From an uncultured Clostridia bacterium (GTDB taxonomy: Bacteria > Bacillota > Clostridia > UBA1381): DNA of 64,000 bases. Positions within the stretch are counted from its first letter, which is position 1. Each line of letters opens with the position of its first letter. The DNA lies in the NCBI GenBank assembly GCA_947624165.1, contig CANQJC010000002.1, forward strand, positions 62,001-126,000, given 5' to 3'. The translations under genes were made by a program, and so were the position numbers. The notes under the pieces are model-generated. The model worked only from the letters and a program-made list of their open reading frames with translations, did no database searches and was not told the origin of the DNA. This document shows, in pieces, positions 50,068 through 59,106 of the stretch.

Positions 50068-50748
50068 TTATTTTGTGCGTCCGATCTCGGTCAACGGCCA
50101 TATCCTCACCTGAGATTTTCCGAGAATTGCGTCGTAGGGGACCTGTCCAAGTTCGGACGAACGGCTGTCCTTACTGTGGTTTCTGTTGTCGCCCATGACG
50201 AACACGTTATCTTCGTCTACGGTGACGGGATATTCCACCGTCGGGTCTATTGAGGACGTCGTGCCTTCGTAATACGGCTCGTCTATCGGCGTGCCGTCAA
50301 CGTAAACCTTTCCGTCGACAAGGTCTACCGTCTGACCCGGCATAGCGATTATCCTCTTAACGTAATACTTCTTTTTAAGATTGGCAGGCATACTCCTTGA
50401 CGCGATAAACTTTCCGATAAACGAAAGCTCATCCTTGTCCTCGGATTCGGCGAGAGAGTCAAAATATTTTTCTCTGTTTTTGTATTGGCTGTCAAGTATT
50501 ATTATATCGCCCTGATGCGGCTCGTAACCGAGCTTCGTCACGATGAGCCTGTCATTGTCGACGAGCGTGGGGAACATACTTGAACCGTCGACCCTCACTA
50601 TATCGAAAATAAATCCCTTAATCAGAAAAGCGATAATGACCGCTATGGCAAGCGTATACACCCATTCCCATATTTCCTTCGCTATCGATACGTTCTGCGT
50701 ATCTTCTTTATTCTGTGAAACTTCGTTTTTTCCTTCATGCTCAGCCAT
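50068..50748 (-). CDS. lepB: Signal peptidase I
   Basis: This 226-residue membrane serine protease cleaves Sec/Tat signal peptides. An N-terminal cytosolic acidic segment precedes one membrane helix (about 27-47); the catalytic Ser is in VDGSSMFPTL, Lys in YVKRIIAMPG, and box E GDNRNHSKDSR is present. ATG 50748 has GGAGG upstream; the longer in-frame version is not supported. Confidence 0.96.
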   Translation of the reverse strand: MAEHEGKNEVSQNKEDTQNVSIAKEIWEWVYTLAIAVIIAFLIKGFIFDIVRVDGSSMFPTLVDNDRLIVTKLGYEPHQGDIIILDSQYKNREKYFDSLAESEDKDELSFIGKFIASRSMPANLKKKYYVKRIIAMPGQTVDLVDGKVYVDGTPIDEPYYEGTTSSIDPTVEYPVTVDEDNVFVMGDNRNHSKDSRSSELGQVPYDAILGKSQVRIWPLTEIGRTK

Positions 50749-50847
50749 GATATTACCTCCTGATTTGTTCTGTATGCATGCTATTATAGCGCGTATATAT
50801 GAATCTGAAATGAATATAATGTTAATATTTGTTTGGTGATGATAAAA

Positions 50848-50871
50848 AAAGGGACATCGGTATGTCCCTTT
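50848..50871 (-). terminator. Terminator of rplS
   Basis: AAAGGGACAT/ATGTCCCTTT stem with CGGT loop; on the minus strand it is followed by seven T residues (50850-50844). Confidence 0.88.
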
Positions 50872-50887
50872 CCATATGCTAAGGAAA

Positions 50888-51241
50888 TTATATTCTTTCC
50901 TTAACCTTCGCCGCCTTACCGACTCTGTCACGCAGATAATACAGCTTAGCGCGTCTTACTTTACCCTTTCTCGAAACCTCGATTTTTTCGATATTGGGTG
51001 AATTGACGGGCCATGTCTTTTCTACGCCTACGCCGTAAGAAATACGTCTGACGGTGAAAGTCTTGGCGATGCCGCCGCCCTGTACCTTGATTATGGTACC
51101 TTCAAACATCTGAGTTCTTGTACGCGAACCCTCGACGATTCTCTGATAAACCTTTACGTTGTTTCCGACAACGAGCTCGGGTAAATCAGTTCTGATTTGG
51201 TCTTTTGTCAAAGCGTTAATGATTTCCTGTGCATTCATCAT
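50888..51241 (-). CDS. rplS: 50S ribosomal protein L19
   Basis: This ~117-residue large-subunit protein lies at the 30S-50S interface. It shows [52 protein letters not shown] and [22 protein letters not shown]. Two adjacent ATG codons (51241, 51238) follow GGAGG. No trmD lies upstream; spoIIP is divergent. Confidence 0.97.
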   Translation of the reverse strand: MMNAQEIINALTKDQIRTDLPELVVGNNVKVYQRIVEGSRTRTQMFEGTIIKVQGGGIAKTFTVRRISYGVGVEKTWPVNSPNIEKIEVSRKGKVRRAKLYYLRDRVGKAAKVKERI

Positions 51242-51419
51242 TAAATCCTCCTTAAAATCCAAGATATTCGTGCCGACCAAGGCAGAGGACTATCCGTAAT
51301 AACTACAAAATTATACCACAGCAAAATTGAAATTGCAAGACTTTTTTTTATTTTTTTTCTACATATTTTTATTCGCCGCGCGTATTTATATTATAGTGCT
51401 GATAAGGGAGGACATGATT

Positions 51420-52544
51420 ATGAAATTCAAAACGATAGTTATAACGAAAAAAACGATCATCGTCTGTCTCGCGGCACTCGTTTCGGTCGCTGCCGCGGCG
51501 TGCGTTTGTTTCACCGCGCGCCGTACTGAGGACGTGTTCGGTGAACAAAGCGGCGCGTATGAGGATATTTTAAAGGAGGGACTGCCGTCCGACGAAGGGA
51601 TAGAGCTAAAATCGGCGTTAAATAAAATTATCGGCTTCGATATAGATAAACCCGAAACGATCATAGACGAATATTCGACGGTCTTTAATGGGACAACCGC
51701 CGACGTCGGCGATAACGCCGAGGTCGAAACACCCGACGCCGAACCAAAAGCGTCGGAGGAAACTGCCGCGCCGAACGAAACGGCTTCCGAGGAGCCGCCG
51801 CTCCCTGATTCGGCTGCAATCGCTTCTGCAAGCGGACTTGAAGTCAGCAACGCAACGGATTACAGCGTAAACGCCGACGCGGCATGTACCGAACCGATGT
51901 CATTCGGAGCGGATACGAACGAGCCGCTCGTTCTTATAATGCACACTCATACGACCGAATGTTACGACGGCGACGCGATGAGCGGCGAAACGGAGCGGAA
52001 CACGAACGAGGAATTGAACGTTATCGCCGTCGGCAACGAGATATGCTCCGTCCTGGAGGAAAACGGAATAAAAACGATACACGACGCGACATATCATGAT
52101 TATCCTTCGTATCAGGGCGCATACACGAGGGCGTTGGCTACGATAGAAAATCAGCTTCGCGAGTATCCGTCAATTAAAGCCGTTCTCGACATACACCGCG
52201 ACGCGTTTATTTATCCTGACGGAACAAAGCTGCGCGTTGCGCGCGACATAAACGGAAAAAGCACGGCGCAGGTGATGATCGTCGCGGGAACGGACAGTAT
52301 GGGACTTTGGCACGATAACTGGCGCGAGAATTTTAAATTCGCGGCAAAAATACAGAATGCGGCGCAAATAATGTATCCCGGGCTTATGCGCCCGATAAAC
52401 CTGCGCACCGAGAGATTTAACGAGCACACGACGACGGGCAGTCTCATACTTGAGGTCGGAAGCAACGGCAATACTCTCGAAGAAGCGAAGGAGGGCGCGC
52501 GCTGCGTCGCGCGTGCGGTCGCGGCTGTGCTGAAAGCAAAATAA
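51420..52544 (+). CDS. spoIIP: Stage II sporulation protein P
   Basis: This 374-residue membrane-anchored amidase/endopeptidase acts with SpoIID/SpoIIM in engulfment. One N-terminal helix (about 10-28), an acidic low-complexity linker (about 85-150) and the C-terminal SpoIIP domain with PLVLIMHTHTTECY (zinc His/Glu), AVLDIHRDAF and SLILEVGSNGNTLEEA. ATG 51420 has GGGAGG 8 bp upstream. It precedes lepA, as in many Firmicutes (gpr-spoIIP-lepA). Confidence 0.95.
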   Translation: MKFKTIVITKKTIIVCLAALVSVAAAACVCFTARRTEDVFGEQSGAYEDILKEGLPSDEGIELKSALNKIIGFDIDKPETIIDEYSTVFNGTTADVGDNAEVETPDAEPKASEETAAPNETASEEPPLPDSAAIASASGLEVSNATDYSVNADAACTEPMSFGADTNEPLVLIMHTHTTECYDGDAMSGETERNTNEELNVIAVGNEICSVLEENGIKTIHDATYHDYPSYQGAYTRALATIENQLREYPSIKAVLDIHRDAFIYPDGTKLRVARDINGKSTAQVMIVAGTDSMGLWHDNWRENFKFAAKIQNAAQIMYPGLMRPINLRTERFNEHTTTGSLILEVGSNGNTLEEAKEGARCVARAVAAVLKAK

Positions 52545-52562
52545 ACGTTGCAAAAAATCCGC

Positions 52563-52591
52563 TTGACATTTTTGCCGTGATTTGATACACT
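52563..52591 (+). promoter_or_regulatory. lepA leader promoter
   Basis: A perfect TTGACA (52563-52568), 17 bp, TACACT (52586-52591). The predicted start site (~52598) falls at the first base of the hairpin. Confidence 0.8.
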
Positions 52592-52596
52592 GGTAT

Positions 52597-52674
52597 CAAC
52601 GGAGGATGCTGCATGACTTTCTTTATGAGGTATGGGCTTTTGCCCTATCCTTTCTTCGTCAGCATCCTCCGTTG
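52597..52674 (+). promoter_or_regulatory. Leader hairpin sequestering a Shine-Dalgarno before lepA
   Basis: Arms CAACGGAGGATGCTG (52597-52611) and CAGCATCCTCCGTTG (52660-52674) are perfectly complementary over 15 bp, and a smaller stem (GGGC/GCCC around TTTT) lies inside. The left arm holds GGAGG, which would pair with CCTCC of the right arm. No T tract follows, so it is not a terminator. Confidence 0.7.
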
Positions 52675-52675
52675 A
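52613..52675 (+). CDS. Putative 20-residue leader peptide inside the lepA hairpin
   Basis: ATG 52613 is 7 bp after GGAGG (52601-52605) and reads 20 codons to TGA at 52673-52675, exactly spanning the hairpin loop and right arm. The peptide is hydrophobic and aromatic (begins MTFFMRYGLL, ends VSILR). Translation is inferred only from the SD spacing and framing. It could tune folding of the hairpin or attenuate lepA. Confidence 0.45.
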   Translation: MTFFMRYGLLPYPFFVSILR

Positions 52676-52726
52676 AATATTTAAATGTTTTCAGGTAATA
52701 TTTAGCAGGAAGCGGGAGAATAACAG

Positions 52727-54535
52727 ATGCCCAACAAGAGACAGGAAAAAATAAGAAATTTTTGCATAATAGCGCATATCGATCACGGTAAATCCACCCT
52801 TGCCGACAGACTTCTTGAACTGACCGGCGAAGTCGAGGAACGCGATATGGAGGAACAGCTTCTCGATAATATGGATCTTGAACGCGAACGAGGTATCACG
52901 ATCAAGGCTCATGCTGTCACGCTCAAATATAAGCGCGGTGACGGCGATATCTACACGCTAAATCTTATAGATACTCCGGGACACGTCGATTTTAATTACG
53001 AGGTTTCGCGCTCTCTTGCCGCGTGCGAAGGCGCGATACTCATAGTCGATGCGTCTCAGGGTATAGAAGCGCAGACGCTCGCGAACACATACCTTGCGAT
53101 AGACCATGATTTGGAGGTCGTTCCCGTAATAAACAAGATAGACTTACCGTCCGCGCAGCCCGACGCGGTGATACGCGAAATCGAAGATGTGATAGGGATA
53201 CCCGCCGAGGACGCGCCGAAAATATCCGCGAAAACGGGACAAAACGTCGAAGCGGTGCTCGAGGAGATCGTAAACAATATACCCGCGCCCGACGGCGACG
53301 AGAACGCTCCTTTGCGCGCGCTTATTTTTGATTCGTATTATGACAGCTACAAAGGCGTGATAGTCTATGTGAGAGTGAAGGAAGGCGGCGTAAAAACGGG
53401 CGACAAAATAAAAATGATGGCGACCGGCGCGCAGTTTGACGTGGTCGAGGTGGGTTATATGCACCCGTCGGGACTTATAAGCACGGGCGAGCTTCACGCA
53501 GGAGACGTGGGATATATTGCCGCGAGTATAAAAAACATTCAGGATACGCGCGTCGGAGATACCGTTACGGGCGTCGCCGCTCCCGCTTTGCAGCCGCTCC
53601 CCGGATACAAGAAGGTAAACCCCATGGTCTACTGCGGTATTTATCCGGCTGACGGCGCGCAGTACGAGGACTTAAAGGACGCGCTTTCAAAGCTGAAGCT
53701 CAACGACGCCGCGCTTATGTTTGAAGCGGAAACGTCCGTCGCGCTCGGATTTGGCTTCCGCTGCGGTTTTCTCGGACTTTTGCATATGGAAATAATACAG
53801 GAGCGTCTTGAAAGAGAATATAATCTTGACCTTGTGACAACGGCTCCGAGCGTTGTGTATAAGGTATATAAAACAAACGGCGATATGATATGGGTGGACA
53901 ACCCCGCGAATTTGCCCGACGGTTCGGAAATCGAATATATGGAAGAACCGATGGTCAAAGCAACGATAATGGCTCCGAAGGATTTTGTCGGTAACGTCAT
54001 GGAGCTTTGCCAGGAACGGCGCGGGATTTACAAGGATATGACGTATATGGACGAATCGAGAGCGGAAATTTTCTACGAATTGCCGCTGAACGAAATAATT
54101 TACGACTTCTTTGACGCGCTCAAATCGCGTACCAAAGGTTACGCGTCGTTTGATTACGAGCTGTGCGGCTATAACCGCTCAAATCTCGTTAAACTCGACA
54201 TACTTTTAAACGGAGAGCCGGTAGACGCGCTTTCGTTTATAATTCATAAGGACAGCGCGTATACGCGCGCGAGAAAAATGGCTGAGAAACTGAAGGAAGC
54301 TATCCCGCGTCAGCTTTTTGAAGTGCCGATACAAGCGGCGATAGGCTCGAAAATAATCGCGCGCGAAACGGTAAGAGCGTTAAGAAAAGACGTGCTCGCA
54401 AAATGCTACGGCGGCGACATAACGCGGAAAAAGAAGCTCCTCGAAAAACAGAAGGAAGGCAAGAAGCGTATGCGTCAGGTCGGCAGCGTCGAGGTGCCGC
54501 AGGAAGCGTTCATGTCCGTGCTTAAGCTCGATTAG
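52727..54535 (+). CDS. lepA: Elongation factor 4 (LepA)
   Basis: This 602-residue translational GTPase acts in back-translocation or ribosome assembly. G1 [11 protein letters not shown]2 region [10 protein letters not shown]3 DTPGHVDF and G4 NKIDLP are present, as is the LepA-specific C-terminal domain ([33 protein letters not shown]). Its 3' end overlaps the convergent barstar gene by 4 bp. Confidence 0.98.
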   Translation: MPNKRQEKIRNFCIIAHIDHGKSTLADRLLELTGEVEERDMEEQLLDNMDLERERGITIKAHAVTLKYKRGDGDIYTLNLIDTPGHVDFNYEVSRSLAACEGAILIVDASQGIEAQTLANTYLAIDHDLEVVPVINKIDLPSAQPDAVIREIEDVIGIPAEDAPKISAKTGQNVEAVLEEIVNNIPAPDGDENAPLRALIFDSYYDSYKGVIVYVRVKEGGVKTGDKIKMMATGAQFDVVEVGYMHPSGLISTGELHAGDVGYIAASIKNIQDTRVGDTVTGVAAPALQPLPGYKKVNPMVYCGIYPADGAQYEDLKDALSKLKLNDAALMFEAETSVALGFGFRCGFLGLLHMEIIQERLEREYNLDLVTTAPSVVYKVYKTNGDMIWVDNPANLPDGSEIEYMEEPMVKATIMAPKDFVGNVMELCQERRGIYKDMTYMDESRAEIFYELPLNEIIYDFFDALKSRTKGYASFDYELCGYNRSNLVKLDILLNGEPVDALSFIIHKDSAYTRARKMAEKLKEAIPRQLFEVPIQAAIGSKIIARETVRALRKDVLAKCYGGDITRKKKLLEKQKEGKKRMRQVGSVEVPQEAFMSVLKLD

Positions 54536-54795
54536 TCATTGTCGTATTCAACTGTAAGAAAATCGTTGAATTCGTCCGCTTCGCGTATCACATTCAGAAT
54601 TTCATTGGCACAGCCGCCCAGATTATCGCGCAGGGCGGCTGTGTTTTTTATTATAATATGCGCGCGCGCAGAAGTGAGAACATCATAGAGCGCGTCAAGA
54701 TTACGTCCGTATCCGTGCATAAGCGACGTCTTTTCTATTTTGTCGTGAAACGTCTCAACGTCTTTGATTTTTTTACCGTCCAGTATAAGTTTCAT
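54532..54795 (-). CDS. Barstar-family ribonuclease inhibitor
   Basis: This 87-residue barstar-like inhibitor would bind the adjacent barnase in the cytosol and prevent RNA cleavage. Family features: [31 protein letters not shown], with the acidic helix region [24 protein letters not shown] ribosome site. Directly downstream of the barnase gene. Confidence 0.9.
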   Translation of the reverse strand: MKLILDGKKIKDVETFHDKIEKTSLMHGYGRNLDALYDVLTSARAHIIIKNTAALRDNLGGCANEILNVIREADEFNDFLTVEYDND

Positions 54796-54818
54796 AGGAT
54801 CAACCGCCTTTCAGTTTA

Positions 54819-55322
54819 TCAATAGATCTGAGTGAATGAATTATAGTGGTCGTCGGTATAGTATATGTCGCCGTCATCGGAGTAAATTATTCTCTCCGCG
54901 CCGCGCCGCCCGCCGTGGTAATTAACGTCACATTCGCGGTACTTCCCGTTCTTGGGAAGCTTTTTTTCATGATTGCCGAATCGGTCGCCGCCTATCGACT
55001 TGCCCGGCGCGACGTTTTGAAGATTACCTTCCTTGCTGTCCCAGCCGAGCTGCTGAGCTTCTTTTTTCGTTATAAAATTTGACGGAAGCTTGTTAAACGT
55101 ATGCAAATACGCCGCCACCGTCGCGGGCGTTGTGTAAACTCCGTCCTCGCGCACATTTTCTTCCGCGTATGCGAGCGCGTCCTCCGAAATATCGTCGTCG
55201 TCAAATTGCTCCGTAAAAACGGTCCTTTCGCTTTGCGTCACGTCTGTGTCGGACGCGGGTGCGCACGATGCGGCGAACGCGACCGAAAAAATCAGCGTCA
55301 GTAAAAATATCAGCTTCTTCAT
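54819..55322 (-). CDS. Barnase-type extracellular ribonuclease with lipoprotein signal
   Basis: This 167-residue protein carries a lipobox (FAASC, Cys at about 20), an acidic linker (about 25-60) and a C-terminal guanyl-specific RNase domain close to Bacillus barnase: VAAYLHTFNKLPSNFITKKEAQQLGW, APGKSIGGDRFGN, the catalytic Glu in RECDVNY, Arg in ERIIYS and His in TDDHYNSF. Likely tethered to the membrane outside. Located 14 nt after tmcAL. Confidence 0.92.
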   Translation of the reverse strand: MKKLIFLLTLIFSVAFAASCAPASDTDVTQSERTVFTEQFDDDDISEDALAYAEENVREDGVYTTPATVAAYLHTFNKLPSNFITKKEAQQLGWDSKEGNLQNVAPGKSIGGDRFGNHEKKLPKNGKYRECDVNYHGGRRGAERIIYSDDGDIYYTDDHYNSFTQIY

Positions 55323-55336
55323 AACTGCTTACTCCC

Positions 55337-56485
55337 TTAATTTATTATTATCGGCGGCGTCGTAAAGTCCGCGCCGCCTATGCGTTTTCGCGGGTCGGGC
55401 GATGTGATCGCGAAAACGTCGGTCGCTCTCACGTCCAGACGGAACATACGGCTGTTCTCTCTGTGATCCGCTGTTTTGACGATTATCGGCACGGGACATT
55501 TTTTCTTTGCTTCTCTTAAAATATCCATTCCGTTCTTATTCATGCCGAGTACGCGTATATATTCCGGCTGCGGCGAGTATATATCCTTCGTAAAACCGAT
55601 CAGCGCGCCGATAATAACACGCCGTATTCGGCTCATGGTGTATCGTTTGCTTTTTACTCCCTCGCAAATTTCCGCGAACGAGCCGTATTCCGCCGCCGCA
55701 CGTATTATCCTGTTTTCAAGTCCCTCCGAGACCTCGTTTATCTCACGCAGCGCGTCGGGCGACGCTGTCCTTAACAGCGCGGCGGCACAGTCGAGCCTTG
55801 AAATATCATAACCGAGCGCGCCGTCGATCTCGTCCGTACGATACGGGATAAAACGGCTTATATCCTCGCCGCGGGAGATCATTTCGCGTATCCGCGCTCC
55901 CGACGCGTATTTTTCGCTTGCCGCAGAACCGTCGTGCTCCGCTCCCGTCCGACGTATCGTGAACGGACTCATTTTACTTCCGCTCCTTATGAGCGCGCGT
56001 ATATATTCAACGGCGAGTATATTGTTCGGACGCGAAAGGATAGCGTTATCGCCGTGTGCCTTTGCGAGAGCCGACGGATAACTCATTCCGTCGGACATAT
56101 ACGACCGTACCGTTTCGCTTACCGAAGGTTCTTCGTTTTCAAGGCCGAGCGCGGTTTTATACAGCGCGTCGATATCGCCGGATTCCGAACCGAACGCGAG
56201 AGTATCCGTAACGGAAAGGGCGTTGAGCGTATTCACGCCGCCTTCCGCAAAGCTTCGCGCGGCGTTAAGCGCGTAACACACGGGAAGCTCCAGGACAAGA
56301 TCCGCGCCGTACGTCAAAGCGGTGCGCGCGCGCGTCCATTTGTCCGTCACAGCCGCGTCTCCGCGCTGGACGAAGCTGCCGCTCATCACGACAACGACAT
56401 GATCGCATCGGCGTTTCACTTCGTCGATCATGTATTTATGACCGTTATGAAATATGTTATACTCCGCGATTATTCCGGCAGTCAT
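55337..56485 (-). CDS. tmcAL: tRNA(Met) cytidine acetate ligase (TmcAL)
   Basis: This 382-residue HIGH-type nucleotidyltransferase-like enzyme makes ac4C34 in elongator tRNA-Met using acetate and ATP. N-terminal GIIAEYNIFHNGHKYMI (HxGH-like), MSGSFVQRGDAA, LELPVCYALNAARSFAEGGV and the C-terminal family region are seen. ATG 56485 follows GAGGTG. Upstream of barnase-barstar on the same strand. Confidence 0.93.
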   Translation of the reverse strand: MTAGIIAEYNIFHNGHKYMIDEVKRRCDHVVVVMSGSFVQRGDAAVTDKWTRARTALTYGADLVLELPVCYALNAARSFAEGGVNTLNALSVTDTLAFGSESGDIDALYKTALGLENEEPSVSETVRSYMSDGMSYPSALAKAHGDNAILSRPNNILAVEYIRALIRSGSKMSPFTIRRTGAEHDGSAASEKYASGARIREMISRGEDISRFIPYRTDEIDGALGYDISRLDCAAALLRTASPDALREINEVSEGLENRIIRAAAEYGSFAEICEGVKSKRYTMSRIRRVIIGALIGFTKDIYSPQPEYIRVLGMNKNGMDILREAKKKCPVPIIVKTADHRENSRMFRLDVRATDVFAITSPDPRKRIGGADFTTPPIIIN

Positions 56486-56616
56486 AAAATCACCTCGATA
56501 TCATTATACAGTATACGATTTGATATTTCAACCGTTTTGTGACGCGCACCGCGCACACATAAAAATTTTGCCGAATAACGGAATAAAATTTGTACAGAAT
56601 AAAAGCATAAAACATA

Positions 56617-56672
56617 TTGACAAAGTAGGAAATATAAAGTAAAATATATCTGAACAGTTATTCAAGTGTTCA
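56617..56672 (+). promoter_or_regulatory. nifS promoter with operator-like inverted repeat
   Basis: A perfect TTGACA (56617-56622), 17 bp, TAAAAT (56640-56645). TGAACA (56651-56656) and TGTTCA (56667-56672) form a 6-bp dyad spaced by 10 bp, just at the start of transcription. Confidence 0.7.
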
Positions 56673-56700
56673 ATTTTGATATGATACGGGAGATGATTCA

Positions 56701-57879
56701 ATGAAGTCGGTATATATGGACAATAACGCGACGACTTACGTGAAAAAAGAAGTCCTTGACGCGATGCTTCCTTATTTTACTGATATATACGGCAACGCTT
56801 CGTCAAAGTTTTACCGCGTCGGACGCGAAGCCGAACAGGCTTTGTATACGCTTCGCGAGAGCGTGGCGAAAAATATAGGCGCGGAACATACGAACGAAAT
56901 TTATTTTACCGGCTCGGGCTGCGAAGCGGACAACTGGGCTGTAAAGGGAATAGCCTTTGCTCACAGAAATAAGGGAAACCATATTATTACGAGTAAAATC
57001 GAGCATCATGCGATACTTAACGCTTGCGAATATCTTGAGAAGCAGGGCTTCGACGTGACGTATCTCGATGTTGACGAATACGGCTTTGTAAAACCGGAGG
57101 ACGTCGAGGCGGCTGTTACGGATAAAACTATCCTGATTACGATAATGACCGCAAATAACGAAATAGGCACGATCGAACCCATTAAGGAGATAGCCGGGAT
57201 AGCGAAAAAGCATAAGGTGATTTTTCATACCGACGCGGTGCAGGCGATAGGTCATATAAAAATAGACGTTAAGGAGATCGGCGTGGATATGCTCTCTCTC
57301 TCGGCGCATAAATTCCACGGACCGAAGGGCGTCGGCGCGCTGTATATCAGAAACGGCGTAAAAATAGACAATCTGATACACGGCGGCGGGCAGGAACGCG
57401 GGAAAAGAGCCGCGACGGAAAATATCGCGGGTATCGCCGGTATGGCAAAAGCCCTTGAAATTGCCGTGGAGGATCTTGAAGCCAATTCGGCGCGCTGCAA
57501 AAAAATGCGCGACCGTCTGATAAACGGGATCCGCACTTCGATCCCTTACTGCCGTTTAAACGGTCCTGAGGACGAGGGCAGACTTTGCAACAACGTCAAC
57601 TTCTCGTTTCAATACGTCGAAGGCGAGTCGATACTCATGATGCTCGACATGAAAAATATTGCCGCTTCTTCGGGCAGCGCGTGTGCTTCCGGCTCTCTCG
57701 ACCCGTCGCATGTGCTCATGGCGATAGGGCTTCCGCATGAAATAGCCCACGGTTCTCTGAGACTGAGCGTCGGCGAGGACACGACGGAGGAGGAGGTAGA
57801 TTACGTGATCGAGACCTTGCCGCCGATAATACAAAGACTTCGGGATATGTCGCCTTTATACGAGGGCGTTGAAAAGTAA
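56701..57879 (+). CDS. nifS: Cysteine desulfurase NifS-type
   Basis: This 392-residue class V aminotransferase-fold PLP enzyme removes sulfur from cysteine for Fe-S clusters. N-terminal YMDNNATTYVKKEV, PLP-Lys in LSAHKFHGPKG, catalytic Cys in ASSGSACASGSLDPSHVL. Followed 30 bp later by nifU scaffold. No iscR gene is adjacent. Confidence 0.97.
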   Translation: MKSVYMDNNATTYVKKEVLDAMLPYFTDIYGNASSKFYRVGREAEQALYTLRESVAKNIGAEHTNEIYFTGSGCEADNWAVKGIAFAHRNKGNHIITSKIEHHAILNACEYLEKQGFDVTYLDVDEYGFVKPEDVEAAVTDKTILITIMTANNEIGTIEPIKEIAGIAKKHKVIFHTDAVQAIGHIKIDVKEIGVDMLSLSAHKFHGPKGVGALYIRNGVKIDNLIHGGGQERGKRAATENIAGIAGMAKALEIAVEDLEANSARCKKMRDRLINGIRTSIPYCRLNGPEDEGRLCNNVNFSFQYVEGESILMMLDMKNIAASSGSACASGSLDPSHVLMAIGLPHEIAHGSLRLSVGEDTTEEEVDYVIETLPPIIQRLRDMSPLYEGVEK

Positions 57880-57909
57880 ATCAAAACTCAACGGAAAGGA
57901 AGGAAAATT

Positions 57910-58296
57910 ATGTACAGTGAAAAAGTAATGGATCATTTCGCCAATCCGAGAAACGTGGGAGAGATCCCCGACGCTAACGCGATAGGAGAGGTAGGAAACG
58001 CAAAGTGCGGAGACATAATGAAGATATATATGGATATCGAGGATAATATTATAAAGGACGTAAAATTCAAGACGTTCGGCTGCGGCGCGGCAATTGCGAC
58101 AAGCTCCATGGCGACGGAGATGGTAAAGGGCAAAAGCGTGGATGAAGCACTTGAACTTACAAACAGAGCCGTTATGGAAGCACTTGACGGTCTCCCGACA
58201 GAAAAGATACATTGTTCCGTGCTTGCCGAGGAAGCCATACATTCCGCTATTGAGGATTATAAAAAGCGCGGCGGCAAGGTCAATGAAAATAAATAA
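57910..58296 (+). CDS. nifU: Fe-S scaffold NifU (IscU-like)
   Basis: This 128-residue scaffold assembles [2Fe-2S]/[4Fe-4S] clusters with sulfur from NifS. N-terminal MYSEKVMDHFANPRNVGEI, the cluster Cys in NAKCGDIMKIY, FKTFGCGAAIATSSMATE and KIHCSVLAEEAI give three conserved Cys. It lacks the C-terminal ferredoxin domain of long NifU, as in NifS-associated clostridial scaffolds. Confidence 0.96.
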   Translation: MYSEKVMDHFANPRNVGEIPDANAIGEVGNAKCGDIMKIYMDIEDNIIKDVKFKTFGCGAAIATSSMATEMVKGKSVDEALELTNRAVMEALDGLPTEKIHCSVLAEEAIHSAIEDYKKRGGKVNENK

Positions 58297-58307
58297 GTTA
58301 TTTAATG

Positions 58308-58353
58308 ATGTGGTGTTGAGAACAGGTGACAAAAACCGTTTTCGACACCGCAT
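58308..58353 (+). terminator. Weak hairpin after nifU
   Basis: ATGTGGTGTTG (58308-58318) and CGACACCGCAT (58343-58353) pair with two G-T pairs around 24 nt, followed by TTTGTA. Possible terminator. The rest of 58297-58545 holds only the fapR promoter and operator. Confidence 0.4.
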
Positions 58354-58440
58354 TTTGTATGTATTGAGGTAATATTAACCATATTTTGTGTACAATATTT
58401 AACATAATCAACAATCTTTTCACGAAACAGCAATAACGTA

Positions 58441-58469
58441 TTGCATTGAAACCCGTCATGGTATATAAT
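58441..58469 (+). promoter_or_regulatory. Promoter of the fapR-fab operon
   Basis: TTGCAT (58441-58446), 17 bp, perfect TATAAT (58464-58469). Confidence 0.75.
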
Positions 58470-58484
58470 TGGTTAGTCAATGAT

Positions 58485-58501
58485 TTAGTACCTGATACCA
58501 A
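58485..58501 (+). promoter_or_regulatory. FapR operator
   Basis: TTAGTACCTGATACCAA (58485-58501), an imperfect inverted repeat (TTAGTA/TACCAA) matching the known FapR site pattern, lies about 10 bp downstream of the transcription start, where the repressor would block elongation until malonyl-CoA releases it. Confidence 0.75.
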
Positions 58502-58545
58502 TAATAATTGATAAAACGTCGAAAGGACAGAAAGGAGCGCGCTTT

Positions 58546-59106
58546 ATGACGAGGACAGTAATGAAAAAACGTCGTCACGAATTTTTACTCAGACAGATAC
58601 GGCAGAACCCTTTTTTGAAGGACGAAGACCTGGCGCGCGCATGCAATGTGAGCGTTTCGACAATACGTTTTGACAGAGCCGAGCTTGGGATAGCGGAATA
58701 CAGAGAGAGAGTCAAAAGCGCGGCTGTTGAAGGAATGGGTGCCGCGGCGGTGCAGACGGGAGAGGTTCTCGACCTGAATCTGTTCCACGACGGTATAAGC
58801 GTTCTTGAAACGGACGCGTCAATGACATTCGACGGCACCGATATAGTAAAGGGACAGTTTATTTACGCCTTTGCGGAAAATCTCGCGCTGAGTGTGATAG
58901 ACGCGAAAGCCGCGCTCGTTAAATTCGCAAACGTCAAGTACGTTCACGAAGCGCGTGCCGGAGAACGTCTTATCGCGAAATCGAACGTCATGAGAGTTAA
59001 CGACAACGGTTACGTGGTACGCGTAGTGATAAAGGCGAATTTAAACGAAGTTTTCAGGGGTAAGTTTAGTCTTATCGTTAAAGACGACGATGTTTTGGAG
59101 GAATAA
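58546..59106 (+). CDS. fapR: FapR transcriptional repressor of lipid synthesis
   Basis: This 186-residue repressor has an N-terminal helix-turn-helix (about 5-60, FLKDEDLARACNVSVSTIRFDRAELGI) joined to a hot-dog effector domain (about 75-186) that binds malonyl-CoA. FapR regulates fatty acid and phospholipid synthesis genes in Firmicutes. Its stop is directly followed by plsX, the usual order. AAAGGAG site. Confidence 0.95.
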   Translation: MTRTVMKKRRHEFLLRQIRQNPFLKDEDLARACNVSVSTIRFDRAELGIAEYRERVKSAAVEGMGAAAVQTGEVLDLNLFHDGISVLETDASMTFDGTDIVKGQFIYAFAENLALSVIDAKAALVKFANVKYVHEARAGERLIAKSNVMRVNDNGYVVRVVIKANLNEVFRGKFSLIVKDDDVLEE

